From the NCBI GenBank assembly GCA_046290675.1, contig JBKAHA010000004.1:124001-188000 (forward strand): a stretch of 64,000 nt of DNA, read 5' to 3'. The stretch comes from Aureliella sp046290675. GTDB taxonomy: Bacteria > Planctomycetota > Planctomycetia > Pirellulales > Pirellulaceae. A program made the translations under genes and the position numbers. Below, in pieces: positions 43,815 through 53,615 of this stretch; positions within the stretch are counted from its first letter, which is position 1, and each line of letters opens with the position of its first letter. The notes beneath the pieces were generated by a model. The model worked only from the letters and a program-made list of their open reading frames with translations, did not search any database and was not told the origin of the DNA.

Positions 43815-45080
43815 ATGGCGAAGGAATCGTTTCGCTTTATCCATGCAAGTGACTTTCACCTCGAACGTCCGATGCAGGATATCTTTGATTTGCCTGAGCA
43901 TCTTCGGCAGTCTTTAGTCGATGCTCCATGGAAGGCCGCTGAAGCGGTGTTTGAGGCTGCTGTCCTTGAAAACGTCGACTTCGTTGTCCTTGCCGGTGAC
44001 TTGCTGAACTTAACGGCATCCGGTGCACAAGGGGCTGCTTTTCTTCTCGAGCAATTTGAGATGTTGCGGCAACGCGGCATCGAAGTTTATTGGGCAGGCG
44101 GTGATGTTGATGACCCTGACCGTTGGCCGGAAGCGGTTGCGTTGCCTAACAACGTGCATGTTTTTTCTCGGAATCAAGTGGAATCGTTCGTGTTCCGCCG
44201 CAATCAGGTTCCGCTGGCTACGATCCTTGGTCGCAGTAGCGATGGTAGCGAAAATGTCCGGGCTGCGGAGTTCGCTCACGAGCCGGATGAGAACTACGTG
44301 GTGGCCGTAGCATACGGTGCTGCGGATAGCGAAACGCTACGCTCTGAGCGTGTTGATTATTGGGCACTCGGGGGGCGGCACCAGGCAGACATCCTTCAGA
44401 CGGAAGAACCGATCATTCGTTACTGTGGTGCACCGCAGGCGAGAGAGCTCAAGGAAGAAGGAGCTCACGGGTTTGTGCTCGTGGATGTTGATGCTCAGCG
44501 GTGTATCCAGGTGCATTCAATGGACGCGGACCTTTTTCGGTATTCGGAGCAAGACATCGATGCGGACGATATGGCGCTTGGCCGCGACGTCCGTCAGCTG
44601 TTCTCAAAACGCATTGCCAGACTTCAAAGCGAAGCTGGAGGGCGACACTTGTTGGTGAAGTGGCGATTGCAGATGGATTTGGAAAACGCCGCCATGGTTG
44701 GTCCGAGTGCTTTGGAGGAGCTATTGAGTTGGCTGCGACGGGAGTTCGGTCACGGCACGCCAGCTTGCTGGTCCACGGATATGGAGGTGCTTCCGCCCAA
44801 GGAGTTGCCATCCAAGTGGAAAGACGAGGACACCATTCTCGGTGACTTCCTGCGTATCTCCAGCGAAGAACGCAAGAAAGGAAAGCCGCTGAACCTGAAG
44901 CCAATTGTGGATGCCGAGACACCCGGCAGCAGCTTGTGGCATGAGATGCTTACTTCGAGTGGGGCGCAATCGCAGGATGCGACACTTGAGCGAAGCACCT
45001 TGCTGGGAGTTGATCTCTTACGTGGACACCAAGTCGACTTGGTTGCCTCTACTCGCCGATTCGGAGGAGCCGAGAAATGA
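43815..45080 (+). CDS. SbcD/Mre11/YhaO-like metallophosphoesterase with degenerate active site
   Basis: A 421-residue protein. The N-terminal FRFIHASDFHLERPM (motif I) and LAGDLLNLT (motif II) are intact calcineurin-like metallophosphoesterase motifs. Motif III, normally GNHD or GNHE, reads AGGDVDD and lacks Asn-His; motif V, normally GHxH, reads ALGGRHQ; a usable motif IV His is not obvious. Length and the LRSERVDYWALGG context place it in the YhaO branch. It overlaps the YhaN-like ATPase gene by four bases, the usual pairing for a DNA end-processing complex. The nuclease activity is probably reduced or lost. Confidence 0.82.
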   Translation: MAKESFRFIHASDFHLERPMQDIFDLPEHLRQSLVDAPWKAAEAVFEAAVLENVDFVVLAGDLLNLTASGAQGAAFLLEQFEMLRQRGIEVYWAGGDVDDPDRWPEAVALPNNVHVFSRNQVESFVFRRNQVPLATILGRSSDGSENVRAAEFAHEPDENYVVAVAYGAADSETLRSERVDYWALGGRHQADILQTEEPIIRYCGAPQARELKEEGAHGFVLVDVDAQRCIQVHSMDADLFRYSEQDIDADDMALGRDVRQLFSKRIARLQSEAGGRHLLVKWRLQMDLENAAMVGPSALEELLSWLRREFGHGTPACWSTDMEVLPPKELPSKWKDEDTILGDFLRISSEERKKGKPLNLKPIVDAETPGSSLWHEMLTSSGAQSQDATLERSTLLGVDLLRGHQVDLVASTRRFGGAEK

Positions 45081-48000
45081 AAATAAAAGACATCCAAATC
45101 GACGGTTTTGGCGTTTGGTCGGGCATGACGGTTCATTCCATGCCGGACACGATGACGGTTTTTTACGGGCCGAATGAGGCCGGCAAAACAACACTGATGA
45201 ACTTCTTGCGGACGATGTTCTACGGCTTTACCGCAGATCGTCGTGTCCGATATCTCCCCCCCGTGCATGGTGGAAAACCAGGCGGCGCGATTCGTGTGAC
45301 TGGTCCAGGTGGAGGTTACGAAATCTGCCGACGGCCACAACTCGATCAGAGCGGCTCGAATGGTAGCCTAACCGTGACGGGTAATGATGGGGTCACGCAA
45401 GGCGCGCACCGCTTGACCATGTTGCTCGGGCAAGTGGACGAGTCGATTTTCACGAACGTCTTTGCTATCGGTCTCCGTGAGTTGCAAGAGCTTAGCACGC
45501 TGGACGATACGGCCGCTGCGGACGAGTTGTACAAGTTGTCGAGCGGCTTGGATCGGGTTTCGCTCGTGGATGTGACGCGGCAGCTGAAAGCTGGTCGTCA
45601 AGAAATCGTTGGACCCACGCCTGAAAGTGGGCAGGTTCAGTCGCTCATGCACCGGCGTGAGAAACTTCGTGACGAAGTGGAGACGCTCTCGAGTCATGGT
45701 AAACGGTGGAGTGAGTTGGCTTCGCTGCGGAATACGCAGAACGCGGAGCTCGAGGAACTCAAAGAGCGAATCTCACAATGGGATCTCGAGGCAAAGACTT
45801 ACGAAGTCGCCATTCAGGTTCGGCCTACCTGGAAGCAACGCGTCGCTCTTCTGAATCAAATTGAAGAGCTCAGTGCACGAGTCGATTTGCCCGAGTCCTC
45901 AGCCGAGAAGTTAGCCGAGTTAAACGAGAAACGCGAAGAGCGTGACCAGCAATTGGCTGAACTGCGTGGTCAACGCAAGGTAGTGCGTGACCAGGCACGG
46001 GCGTTGCCGCTACGTCGGGGGATTTTGGAGCTGTCTAGCAAGATTGAGGCGGCGACCGAGCAAGCCCCTTGGATCAGCGCGCTTCAGAAGAATATCCAGC
46101 GAGTCGAAGGTCAAATTGAACAGGCGAAGAAGCAACTCGTCGAAGATGCAAAGCGTCTAGGAGTCAATGAAGATGACCAACGTGCGCTGCTTGATGATCG
46201 AGAGATGCACGCGATGCCCGATCTGTCGCGTCAAGCGATCAATACGTTGGCTGAACCCGCCAGCGAAGTTCGCATGTGGACGAGCCGACTCAAGCAGTCG
46301 AAAGATCGCGTCGAAAATGACAAACGCGATATGGAGAAGCTTGAACATGAGCTTCAGCAATCGCTCACCTTGCGAGGTGGCGAAGATATTGAGAAAGCGA
46401 TGGAGCGAAATGCTGAGTACGTCACACTTCTGCGCAAACGTATGCAGGTGCAGGAAACGCTGACTCAGCAGATTTCTCGCCGAGAACAGCTCGAAGAGGA
46501 AGCTATCGACCTGCAGTGTGATGAAGCGTTGCCGGTCGATCGGTCGATCTTGCTCGGTGTACTCTTCATCGCAGGAGCGTTCTGTTTCTTATGGGGCTTA
46601 GGGAATCTCACCGAGTTGATCAATCTTAACGGAGAGGCGACCGGCGGAGGCTTGCCTTGGATTCTGTCCGGGATGGTCATGCTGCTGTTCTTCATGTTCC
46701 AGACGACGAATCAAGATCGGAGCGTTGTTTCGCACCTAGAGGATACGGAAGACCAGATTGGCGCAATCCGAAAGGAAATTCGCAAGACGGAAGCCGAACG
46801 AGATGACCTCGAACGTCGGCTCCCTTCTTACACTGGTTCAGTCGAGTCTCGATTGAAAGAAGCTCAGTCCGAAATCGATGCTCTGGAGGAACTGCTTCCA
46901 CTACAACACAATTTGGAGGCGGCCAAAGAGCGATACGCCGAGTCTCGAAAGCGGGCTTCAACCGCTAGCGGCTCGTTGAAATCTGCAAAAGCGCAATGGC
47001 AGCAAATGCTGCGGCAGCTCGGGTTGGCGGAATCGTTGTCGCCGAAGAGTATTCGAGTTATGGCCGAAGGCTATGATTCCCTCATTCAGACGCGGCGGCG
47101 CGTGGACACGCTTGAAGAGGAACTCGATGCACGCATGCTCGAGCTCGGGACGCTGACTCAGCGAGTTGATTCGCTGAGCCGTCAGGCGTTCGCTGCGGAC
47201 CGCGCAGAAGAGGCTCTGGCGAGCAACGAGAAACGCCGACGGCCAAGTCTAGAGTCCGCCGAGGTGGAAGGGTATGAAGTCGAATACGAGGATGACGATA
47301 CAAGCGTCCACCGCAGGATCGAGAATGAGGCTCATCCGGATCATTCTGCTTCGCGACTGATTTCCGGCGGATCAAAAAATCGTATGGTGGGCGAGAGCTT
47401 CGAGCCGGTTCGAGCGGACGTCGAAGTGGGAAACCACGCACTGGATCAACTCAATCGCTTGTCTGAATTGCTCGCGTCGCAGGAGGAGTATATCCAGCAG
47501 CGCCGGAGATTAAAGGAAGACGACCAGCAGCTGGCAAAACAGTGTGCTGCAGTCCAGAAGAGCATTGACAAGATCGATCGTGCCCATAGTGCCGTGCTTG
47601 CTGAGCATGGTTTTGAGACGGAAGAAGAGCTGGTTGAGGCTCTTGAGGTCAAGCATGAGCATGAGAAACTCGTTGAGCAAGCTGATGAGCTGGCCGAGCG
47701 GGTTCAAGCGGTTATAGCTGGGGCGGTTCCGCAGGAAACGATTGAGCGACTCATGGCCAATTCCGATGGCAATGATCTTGAGCAGCGGTGGACGACCATC
47801 GGCCAGAGAACTCAGCAGGCTCAGGAGCGAGTTGAACAGTTGCAGTTGCGCCAGGGTGAGCTCAATCAAGAGATGAAGTCGTTGGCCGCGAATACCCGGC
47901 TTGCCGAGGCGAAGCTCGAATTGGCGTGTGTTGAAAACCAATTGAAGGCTTGTGCTGAGCACTGGAGGACTTTGGCTGCGACAACGGGTTTGCTCGAGAG

Positions 48001-48838
48001 GGTCTGCGATGTTTACGAAGCAGAGCGACAACCCGAGACACTTCGTGAAGCGTCTGCGTTTCTGACGCAGCTGACCGAAGGTAAGTATGTTCGAATCTGG
48101 ACACCCCTCGGGAAGAACCAACTGCGTATCGATAACGCCCACGGACAAGCGTTGCCGCTGGAGGTCCTGTCGCGAGGCACACGAGAAGCCGTATTTATCT
48201 CATTGCGTCTTAGTTTGGCTGCAGCCTACGCAAGACGTGGGGTGACGATTCCGCTGGTACTAGATGACGTGCTTGTCAATTTCGATTCAGTACGAGCCGA
48301 ATCGGCCGCGAAGGTCTTGCGTGACTTCGCGTCGTTGGGGCATCAAGTGGTTATGTTCACATGCCATGAGCATATCATGCGTATCTTCCATGACATCGGG
48401 GTGCAGGTTCGCGTCCTGCCGCAGCAAGGCGAGGCTGGCGAAGCAGAAGTCTATTATCCTGAAATGCGTGCTGAGCCCGAGCCAGTGTACGTCCCGGAGC
48501 CAATGATCGAGCCAGAGCCGATTGTGGAGCCGGTCACTATCGCTCCCGAGCCCGAACCGATTGTGATGGAACCAGTGGTTGTTGAGCCAGAGCCAGAACC
48601 TCTCCCCGTCGTAGAGCTGAAGCCGCCTCCAAAGAAGCAGGTCCGAAGGATGGTCGTCGTCGAGCAAGAGCCTGAGATCGACTGGCTTTGGTACGAGCGA
48701 ACTCCAGATTCTGTCGATTGGGGGTGGGTTGAGGCAGCTGAACGAGTCGATGAGAAATCGCTTCCGGCAGATCTCTGGTGGAGCCGTGCTGCCGCAGCCG
48801 GGCCACTTGAGGGAGTCCTGCGAGAGAAGGCTGGTTAG
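45077..48838 (+). CDS. YhaN/Rad50-like SMC-type ATPase with two membrane spans and a Pro/Glu tail
   Basis: A 1253-residue protein. Walker A is GPNEAGKTT (31-39). Long heptad-rich coiled coils flank a central hydrophobic pair near 490-541, as in the YhaN subgroup rather than soluble Rad50. The C-terminal ATPase half has signature LSRGTREAVFISLRLSLA and Walker B PLVLDDVLVNFD, followed by FTCHEHIMRIF. About 150 extra residues then form a Pro/Glu/Val-rich repeat and a Trp-rich end (EIDWLWYE, VDWGWVE, LWWSR). It is co-translated with the SbcD-like protein. It probably tethers DNA at the membrane; the tail is unusual and unassigned. Confidence 0.87.
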   Translation: MKIKDIQIDGFGVWSGMTVHSMPDTMTVFYGPNEAGKTTLMNFLRTMFYGFTADRRVRYLPPVHGGKPGGAIRVTGPGGGYEICRRPQLDQSGSNGSLTVTGNDGVTQGAHRLTMLLGQVDESIFTNVFAIGLRELQELSTLDDTAAADELYKLSSGLDRVSLVDVTRQLKAGRQEIVGPTPESGQVQSLMHRREKLRDEVETLSSHGKRWSELASLRNTQNAELEELKERISQWDLEAKTYEVAIQVRPTWKQRVALLNQIEELSARVDLPESSAEKLAELNEKREERDQQLAELRGQRKVVRDQARALPLRRGILELSSKIEAATEQAPWISALQKNIQRVEGQIEQAKKQLVEDAKRLGVNEDDQRALLDDREMHAMPDLSRQAINTLAEPASEVRMWTSRLKQSKDRVENDKRDMEKLEHELQQSLTLRGGEDIEKAMERNAEYVTLLRKRMQVQETLTQQISRREQLEEEAIDLQCDEALPVDRSILLGVLFIAGAFCFLWGLGNLTELINLNGEATGGGLPWILSGMVMLLFFMFQTTNQDRSVVSHLEDTEDQIGAIRKEIRKTEAERDDLERRLPSYTGSVESRLKEAQSEIDALEELLPLQHNLEAAKERYAESRKRASTASGSLKSAKAQWQQMLRQLGLAESLSPKSIRVMAEGYDSLIQTRRRVDTLEEELDARMLELGTLTQRVDSLSRQAFAADRAEEALASNEKRRRPSLESAEVEGYEVEYEDDDTSVHRRIENEAHPDHSASRLISGGSKNRMVGESFEPVRADVEVGNHALDQLNRLSELLASQEEYIQQRRRLKEDDQQLAKQCAAVQKSIDKIDRAHSAVLAEHGFETEEELVEALEVKHEHEKLVEQADELAERVQAVIAGAVPQETIERLMANSDGNDLEQRWTTIGQRTQQAQERVEQLQLRQGELNQEMKSLAANTRLAEAKLELACVENQLKACAEHWRTLAATTGLLERVCDVYEAERQPETLREASAFLTQLTEGKYVRIWTPLGKNQLRIDNAHGQALPLEVLSRGTREAVFISLRLSLAAAYARRGVTIPLVLDDVLVNFDSVRAESAAKVLRDFASLGHQVVMFTCHEHIMRIFHDIGVQVRVLPQQGEAGEAEVYYPEMRAEPEPVYVPEPMIEPEPIVEPVTIAPEPEPIVMEPVVVEPEPEPLPVVELKPPPKKQVRRMVVVEQEPEIDWLWYERTPDSVDWGWVEAAERVDEKSLPADLWWSRAAAAGPLEGVLREKAG

Positions 48839-48891
48839 CCCTAGAGGCGAAGATCAGCGTTTGCACGCTCAGCAATCAGAAGTTCATTCGG

Positions 48892-48923
48892 AAAAACGGG
48901 AGTCCATTGGGCTCCCGGTTTTT
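48892..48923 (+). terminator. Intrinsic terminator of the YhaO/YhaN-like operon
   Basis: AAAAACGGGAG, loop TCCATTGGG, CTCCCGGTTTTT. The GC stem is extended by A-T pairs and ends in a T run, 55-85 bases past the stop at 48838. Confidence 0.82.
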
Positions 48924-49150
48924 GTTTGGCTTGACCGGATCGAGGCAAACAGGGCTGAAGCGATTGGCAACCAGTTCCCAATGTGCAGGGTATCGAAGGC
49001 ACCCGTGGTTCGAATCGACAACCGGCGTAAAATGGTGTTTCACGACTTTCGTCGTTCTTGAGGCTGCTGATTCGCAAGAAGTTCGATGTCAGCCTGCTAT
49101 TTTTCATGAAAAGGAAGATCCCGGTGTTTGCGGGATTCGAGTGAGACTCT

Positions 49151-52072
49151 ATGTCGCTTAACCGATGCAGCCGATCGTCGATAGTTCTTTTAGCATTGAC
49201 GCTCGCATTCTCGCCTTACTTGGGCATTTCCTGTTCCGCACAGAGTTCGAATGATTTTACAGCGCAAGTCTTCGGAACTTCCGCCGAGCCATTTGGGGTC
49301 GTCTTAGCGGAAATACCCATTGCCGAGGCGCAGGCTCGGTCGAAGTTTCGTGACGCGGTGCCTAGAGTACTTGTGAATGATACCGAAGGAAGAATCTTCT
49401 ATCCCGCGGTGCAAGTTGTTTCCAAAGAGATCGTGATTGAAGAGCCGGAAACAGAGGGGCGGCGAATTGGGCGGCCGGGTGGATTGCTGGACCGGGTGAG
49501 GAAAGCGGTGCGAGGCACCCCCAAAACAGAGTCAGTACCCACGATGCTTCGCGTTTCTGCGCTAGTCCGCGGAGATGCACCAATCACTCTCAATCTCGCA
49601 GGAGACATTAATCAAAGTTTGCGTGTCATCCTCGAACCGTCTGGAACCCGCCAACGAGACTTGCTGCGGCAATGGTGGAGCGACTATGCCGCGGGGGCTA
49701 TAGAGGATGTGGCAGAAAGAGATTTTCCCGCCCTCATTCACCAGTATCTGACTTCGACGCTCAGTAGAAGACTTGGGCTACCAAACGTTGAGTTGGTGTC
49801 AAATTCGGACGACAGCAACGACGAGGACAATGAGTCAAAGCAGTTGGAAACACTCTCGCTGCTGGCTGCGATCGAACCCCTCCGCGAAGAGATTCTGGTG
49901 GATGTACTGAACAATCCGCTCGGAGCCAGCAATGGGAATTTGGCTTTGCCGCCCGAACCGGCATGGCAGGAAGGACCCAAACTTCCGGTCGATCCCAATG
50001 TCGCCGTCGAAGAATTGGCACGGCATGTACCGCCTGAATGCTTCTATCTTCGGTTTGGTTCTTTCTCCAATTACGTCTGGTTTCAAGATATCGCCGAACG
50101 GTATGGCGGAGATATGGCGCAAGCTGTTTTGCTGCGAGGTTTCAACTATGAAGCGAGTGCGCGGATGGAGCGAATGCTTGCCGCCAAGATGACTCAAATT
50201 GCGAAAATGTTTGGCGACCAATTGATTGGCGATATGGCGGTGATTGGTTCCGATCTTTACATGAAAGAAGGCGCTAGCCTGGGAGTCGTCTTTTTTGCAA
50301 AGAACCCAGGCTTACTTGCGGCGGCGATTGAATCCGATCGTAAGGCGATTGCTCGGCAGAACGAAGATGCCAGGATTGAAACGATCAACGTTGCTGGCAG
50401 TGAGGTGTTGCTTCTGGGGACACCTGACAACCGAATTCGCTCCTTTTACGTCGCACAGGGCCCGTACGTGTGCGTGACCACCAGCGAGACCATTGCACGG
50501 CGATTTATTGAAGTTTCTCAAGGAGCAGCTTCGCTTGCCGATACCGAGAACTTCAAACTTGCTCGAAGCTGGATGCCAGATGCAAACGACTACAGCGTCT
50601 TTGCCTACTTCTCACCGGAATTCTTCTATCGATTGGTAAGTCCGCATTATCAAATTGAACTTCGGCGTCGCCTCGAAGCAATCGCCCATTTAGAGATTGC
50701 CGAACTCGCTTCACAGTCGGCGCTAGCTGAGGGAATGAATCACGAGGATGTGCGGGCGCTAGTGAGATCTGGACTGTTACCCACGTGGTTCAATCAACGG
50801 GCCGATGGTGCGGAAGCGATTCGCGGCGAGGGCCGATGGATCGATTCGATGCGCGGTGCCAGAGGTAGTTTCCTTCCGATAGCGGATGTGGTCGTTGACC
50901 AGGTTTCCGAGAAAGAAGCTTTGGCATACGCAGAAACGGCAAAGTTTTATCAAGATGAGTGGAAGCAGATGGATCCGATGATCTTCGGGCTCCGACGTTT
51001 TCAGTCGGCTGATAATCGGAATCGGGAGCAGATTGCTTTTGAGGGTTACATCGCGCCGTTTGAACCTGAGAAATATGGATGGCTAACTCGGATGCTTGCA
51101 TCGCCGAGCAATGTCAATGTATCGTTGCCGACAGATGATGCCGCGACGTTGCAAGTTCATATGCAAGGCAACGATGGGATCGGACCTAAGTCTGGTGATT
51201 ACATCTTATTCGCGGGGGTGAAAGACATGGTTCCGCCGCGTCCCGAGGAAACAGAGGGCCTCTTCAAGACCCTCCAAGCCCTTCGTGCCGCTCCCGCGTA
51301 TTTAGGGGCATGGCCGAAGCCGGGAATTATGGAGCAATTGCCGCTGGGATTGGGGCGAGCCTTGGCGACGCCTGATTTTGCAGGTTACTCGCGGATGCTC
51401 GGAGGGCTTTGGCGTTGGCAGAACGATCAATTTAGTCTTTTATCTTTCGACCGATCCATTCTGGACAGCGCGGTTCCGCAGCTTGGCGTGACCGAAGCGT
51501 CTGATCTTGCCCAGGCGAGACTACAGGTTGCTCCTTTGCAAGGCTCGCTGCTTTCGAATTGGGTCAATTCCGTTTGGTATGAACGCGGCTGGCGCGCATC
51601 GCACGGCAATGCCAAGTTAATGGATGTCATGCACCAGCAACTGAAGGTTCCAGGGAATCAATGCCTGGAAACCGCAGAGCGTCTCTTGGATGTCAAGCTG
51701 CAGTGTCCATTGGGTGGCCAGTTTGAGTTCGTATCGGTGCCCGTCGGGAAAGGAGGTTGGTGGGAAAGTTCTGCTTGGCAATACGCAGGAAAAGATGAAC
51801 AGGGCCGCCCTACACCGCCGGCAACATATGAAGCTCCTTGGATTGATTGGTTTAGAGGTGGTCGAGTGCATTTGACGCAAGGTAGCAACAGTGTCGCGGT
51901 CATCGGGCAAGTCGATCTTGAGCTGAAGCCCCTATCGATCAAAGTTGAAGAAGAGCAGGTGCCTTCGATGTTGCCGAAGCTCGATTTCGACTTGTTTAGT
52001 TTGCCGTCTCAATTATTCGGTGGACAGGCCGAGCAACCCAAAGCCTCCGAGCCGACACGTCTTCAGTTTTGA
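49151..52072 (+). CDS. Large secreted protein of unknown function
   Basis: A 973-residue protein with a signal peptide (residues 1-30; hydrophobic SSIVLLALTLAFSPYLGI, cut near CSA). A possible lipoprotein Cys near residue 28 (ISCSAQ) is not in a good lipobox. The mature protein has no domain I recognise. It shows an ordered alpha/beta composition with several Trp-rich segments (LARSWMPDANDYSVFAYFSP, GWLTRMLASPSN, GGWWESSAWQY), and ends in a Pro/Glu/Lys tail. The segment HVPPECFYLRFGSFSNYVWF may be its core. Similar very large exported unknowns are frequent in planctomycetes. Confidence 0.75.
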   Translation: MSLNRCSRSSIVLLALTLAFSPYLGISCSAQSSNDFTAQVFGTSAEPFGVVLAEIPIAEAQARSKFRDAVPRVLVNDTEGRIFYPAVQVVSKEIVIEEPETEGRRIGRPGGLLDRVRKAVRGTPKTESVPTMLRVSALVRGDAPITLNLAGDINQSLRVILEPSGTRQRDLLRQWWSDYAAGAIEDVAERDFPALIHQYLTSTLSRRLGLPNVELVSNSDDSNDEDNESKQLETLSLLAAIEPLREEILVDVLNNPLGASNGNLALPPEPAWQEGPKLPVDPNVAVEELARHVPPECFYLRFGSFSNYVWFQDIAERYGGDMAQAVLLRGFNYEASARMERMLAAKMTQIAKMFGDQLIGDMAVIGSDLYMKEGASLGVVFFAKNPGLLAAAIESDRKAIARQNEDARIETINVAGSEVLLLGTPDNRIRSFYVAQGPYVCVTTSETIARRFIEVSQGAASLADTENFKLARSWMPDANDYSVFAYFSPEFFYRLVSPHYQIELRRRLEAIAHLEIAELASQSALAEGMNHEDVRALVRSGLLPTWFNQRADGAEAIRGEGRWIDSMRGARGSFLPIADVVVDQVSEKEALAYAETAKFYQDEWKQMDPMIFGLRRFQSADNRNREQIAFEGYIAPFEPEKYGWLTRMLASPSNVNVSLPTDDAATLQVHMQGNDGIGPKSGDYILFAGVKDMVPPRPEETEGLFKTLQALRAAPAYLGAWPKPGIMEQLPLGLGRALATPDFAGYSRMLGGLWRWQNDQFSLLSFDRSILDSAVPQLGVTEASDLAQARLQVAPLQGSLLSNWVNSVWYERGWRASHGNAKLMDVMHQQLKVPGNQCLETAERLLDVKLQCPLGGQFEFVSVPVGKGGWWESSAWQYAGKDEQGRPTPPATYEAPWIDWFRGGRVHLTQGSNSVAVIGQVDLELKPLSIKVEEEQVPSMLPKLDFDLFSLPSQLFGGQAEQPKASEPTRLQF

Positions 52073-52445
52073 TCCGACGATGGCAACGTGATCTCGACGG
52101 CAGTGTCGCAAGCTCGCAATTTTCTTGGGGTGAATTCGATTATTTCCCGCAACTTGCTCGAGCTGAAAATCACAAAGTCCGCGAGACGGATGCTGTAACA
52201 TGTCGCCAATAAGGGTTCCGTTGAGGGACCGATCCGGTTCGTGGGCAGTCGCGATGCCGCTGCGTGTTTGGCGTTCGACTAGGAATTGCACATCGCAGCG
52301 GCCAGGGGGACCGCCCCTGAGATGACGATAATGCGCAAGCGTTTTGATGGAACCAAAAAAAGAGATCCAGGTAGCAGCCAATGGCCTGAAGGGAGACTAG
52401 ACTGGAGATCGTCAGAGACTCGATGTACTCCAGGGCGTTTGCACC
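52073..52445. other. Intergenic region before the DUF1559 gene
   Basis: 373 bp without a supported coding frame. A short hairpin CAGGGG/CCCCTG lies at 52303-52319 but has no T run. Confidence 0.45.
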
Positions 52446-53480
52446 TTGCCGAATTCAAAACAGCTCGCTTCAGGGCTAAGTCGCAAAGAACCAACGCAGC
52501 AATGCCTAAGCGGCTCTCGGTTTCGGCGACACCATGGCTTTTCACTTGTTGAACTTGTGGTCGTCATTTCGATCGTTGCCATCCTGGTTGCGATTACGCT
52601 CCCTGCAATTCAGACGGCCAGAGAATCTGCACGCCGAGTTCAATGCATGAACAATTTGCGGCAGTTGGGGCTTGCTGTGCACAATTATCTCGCTGCTCAT
52701 CGCCGCATTCCGCCGGCCTTCTGTGTTTCAAGGTGGCAGGTGCACAGGGAAGATGGTGAGTCTTGGTCGGCGCACGCTCGGCTATTGCCATTCTTGGAGC
52801 AATCTGCTGCCGCGTCCAAAGTTCGTTTGGATGTCGACTGGCATTTCCAAGTTGATAGTGGTGTCACATACACGAAATTCCCGAACTTTTTGTGTCCCTC
52901 TGAGCCGAACAGTCAGATCCGGTACAAGTCAAATGCACCCTATGTCGCCCCCACTTCATACGGGTTTAATGCTGGGACTTGGCATATCTTTAATCCACAG
53001 ACGCGTCGCGCGGGTGACGGAGCCTTTGTCGTGAATAGTCGGCTCAGCGACGCTGATTTCAAACGTGGGTTATCCAACACGCTCGGTGTATTGGAGACCA
53101 AGACTTATCAGCCCTATCTCAGAAATACCGGCGTTATCGGTATGACGACACCGGAGCGGATTGATGCATTCCAAAGCCATGCCGGGAACTTCAAGACGAC
53201 CGGGCACACGGTATGGACGGATGGTCGCGTTCACCATGCGGGTGTGACTACTACTTTTACTCCAAACCGCGTGGTGCCATACGTCTATGACAATGAGTTC
53301 TACGATATCGACTATACGACTCAGCAAGAGGGGAATTCTAGGTCGATACCTACGACTGCGGCTGTCACGTCGCGCAGTCACCACAGTGGTGTCGTCAACG
53401 TTTTGCTAATGGGCGGCGCCGTGCAGACTTTCTCCGATAGCATCGATTTAGACGCATATCGCAAGATGGGGCGAAGATAA
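52446..53480 (+). CDS. DUF1559 prepilin-like protein
   Basis: A 344-residue protein. A type IV prepilin leader and N-terminal helix are clear: HHGFSLVELVVVISIVAILVAITLP, with the cut expected after Gly31, then the family segment IQTARESARRVQCMNNLRQLGLAVHNY. The C-terminal SHHSGVVNVLLMGGAVQTFSDSI is a variant of the H-x-GGVN-xx-DGSV end. The TTG start at 52446 gives an unusually long 31-residue leader. A more typical start, ATG at 52502 (MPKRLSV), is out of frame by one base, so a frameshift or a different start should be considered. Such proteins are a large family in planctomycetes of unclear function. Confidence 0.85.
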   Translation: MPNSKQLASGLSRKEPTQQCLSGSRFRRHHGFSLVELVVVISIVAILVAITLPAIQTARESARRVQCMNNLRQLGLAVHNYLAAHRRIPPAFCVSRWQVHREDGESWSAHARLLPFLEQSAAASKVRLDVDWHFQVDSGVTYTKFPNFLCPSEPNSQIRYKSNAPYVAPTSYGFNAGTWHIFNPQTRRAGDGAFVVNSRLSDADFKRGLSNTLGVLETKTYQPYLRNTGVIGMTTPERIDAFQSHAGNFKTTGHTVWTDGRVHHAGVTTTFTPNRVVPYVYDNEFYDIDYTTQQEGNSRSIPTTAAVTSRSHHSGVVNVLLMGGAVQTFSDSIDLDAYRKMGRR

Positions 53481-53615
53481 AGTCCGTGGAAGGGACGCAT
53501 GAATCGGTATGCGAAGGCTGTTCCGTGCATCACGCGGCCTGAAGTGGCTGAAGTAAGCCGTTGCCGCCACCGATGCAACTGCAAGCGATAGTTCGAATTC
53601 AAGGATTGACTTTCC

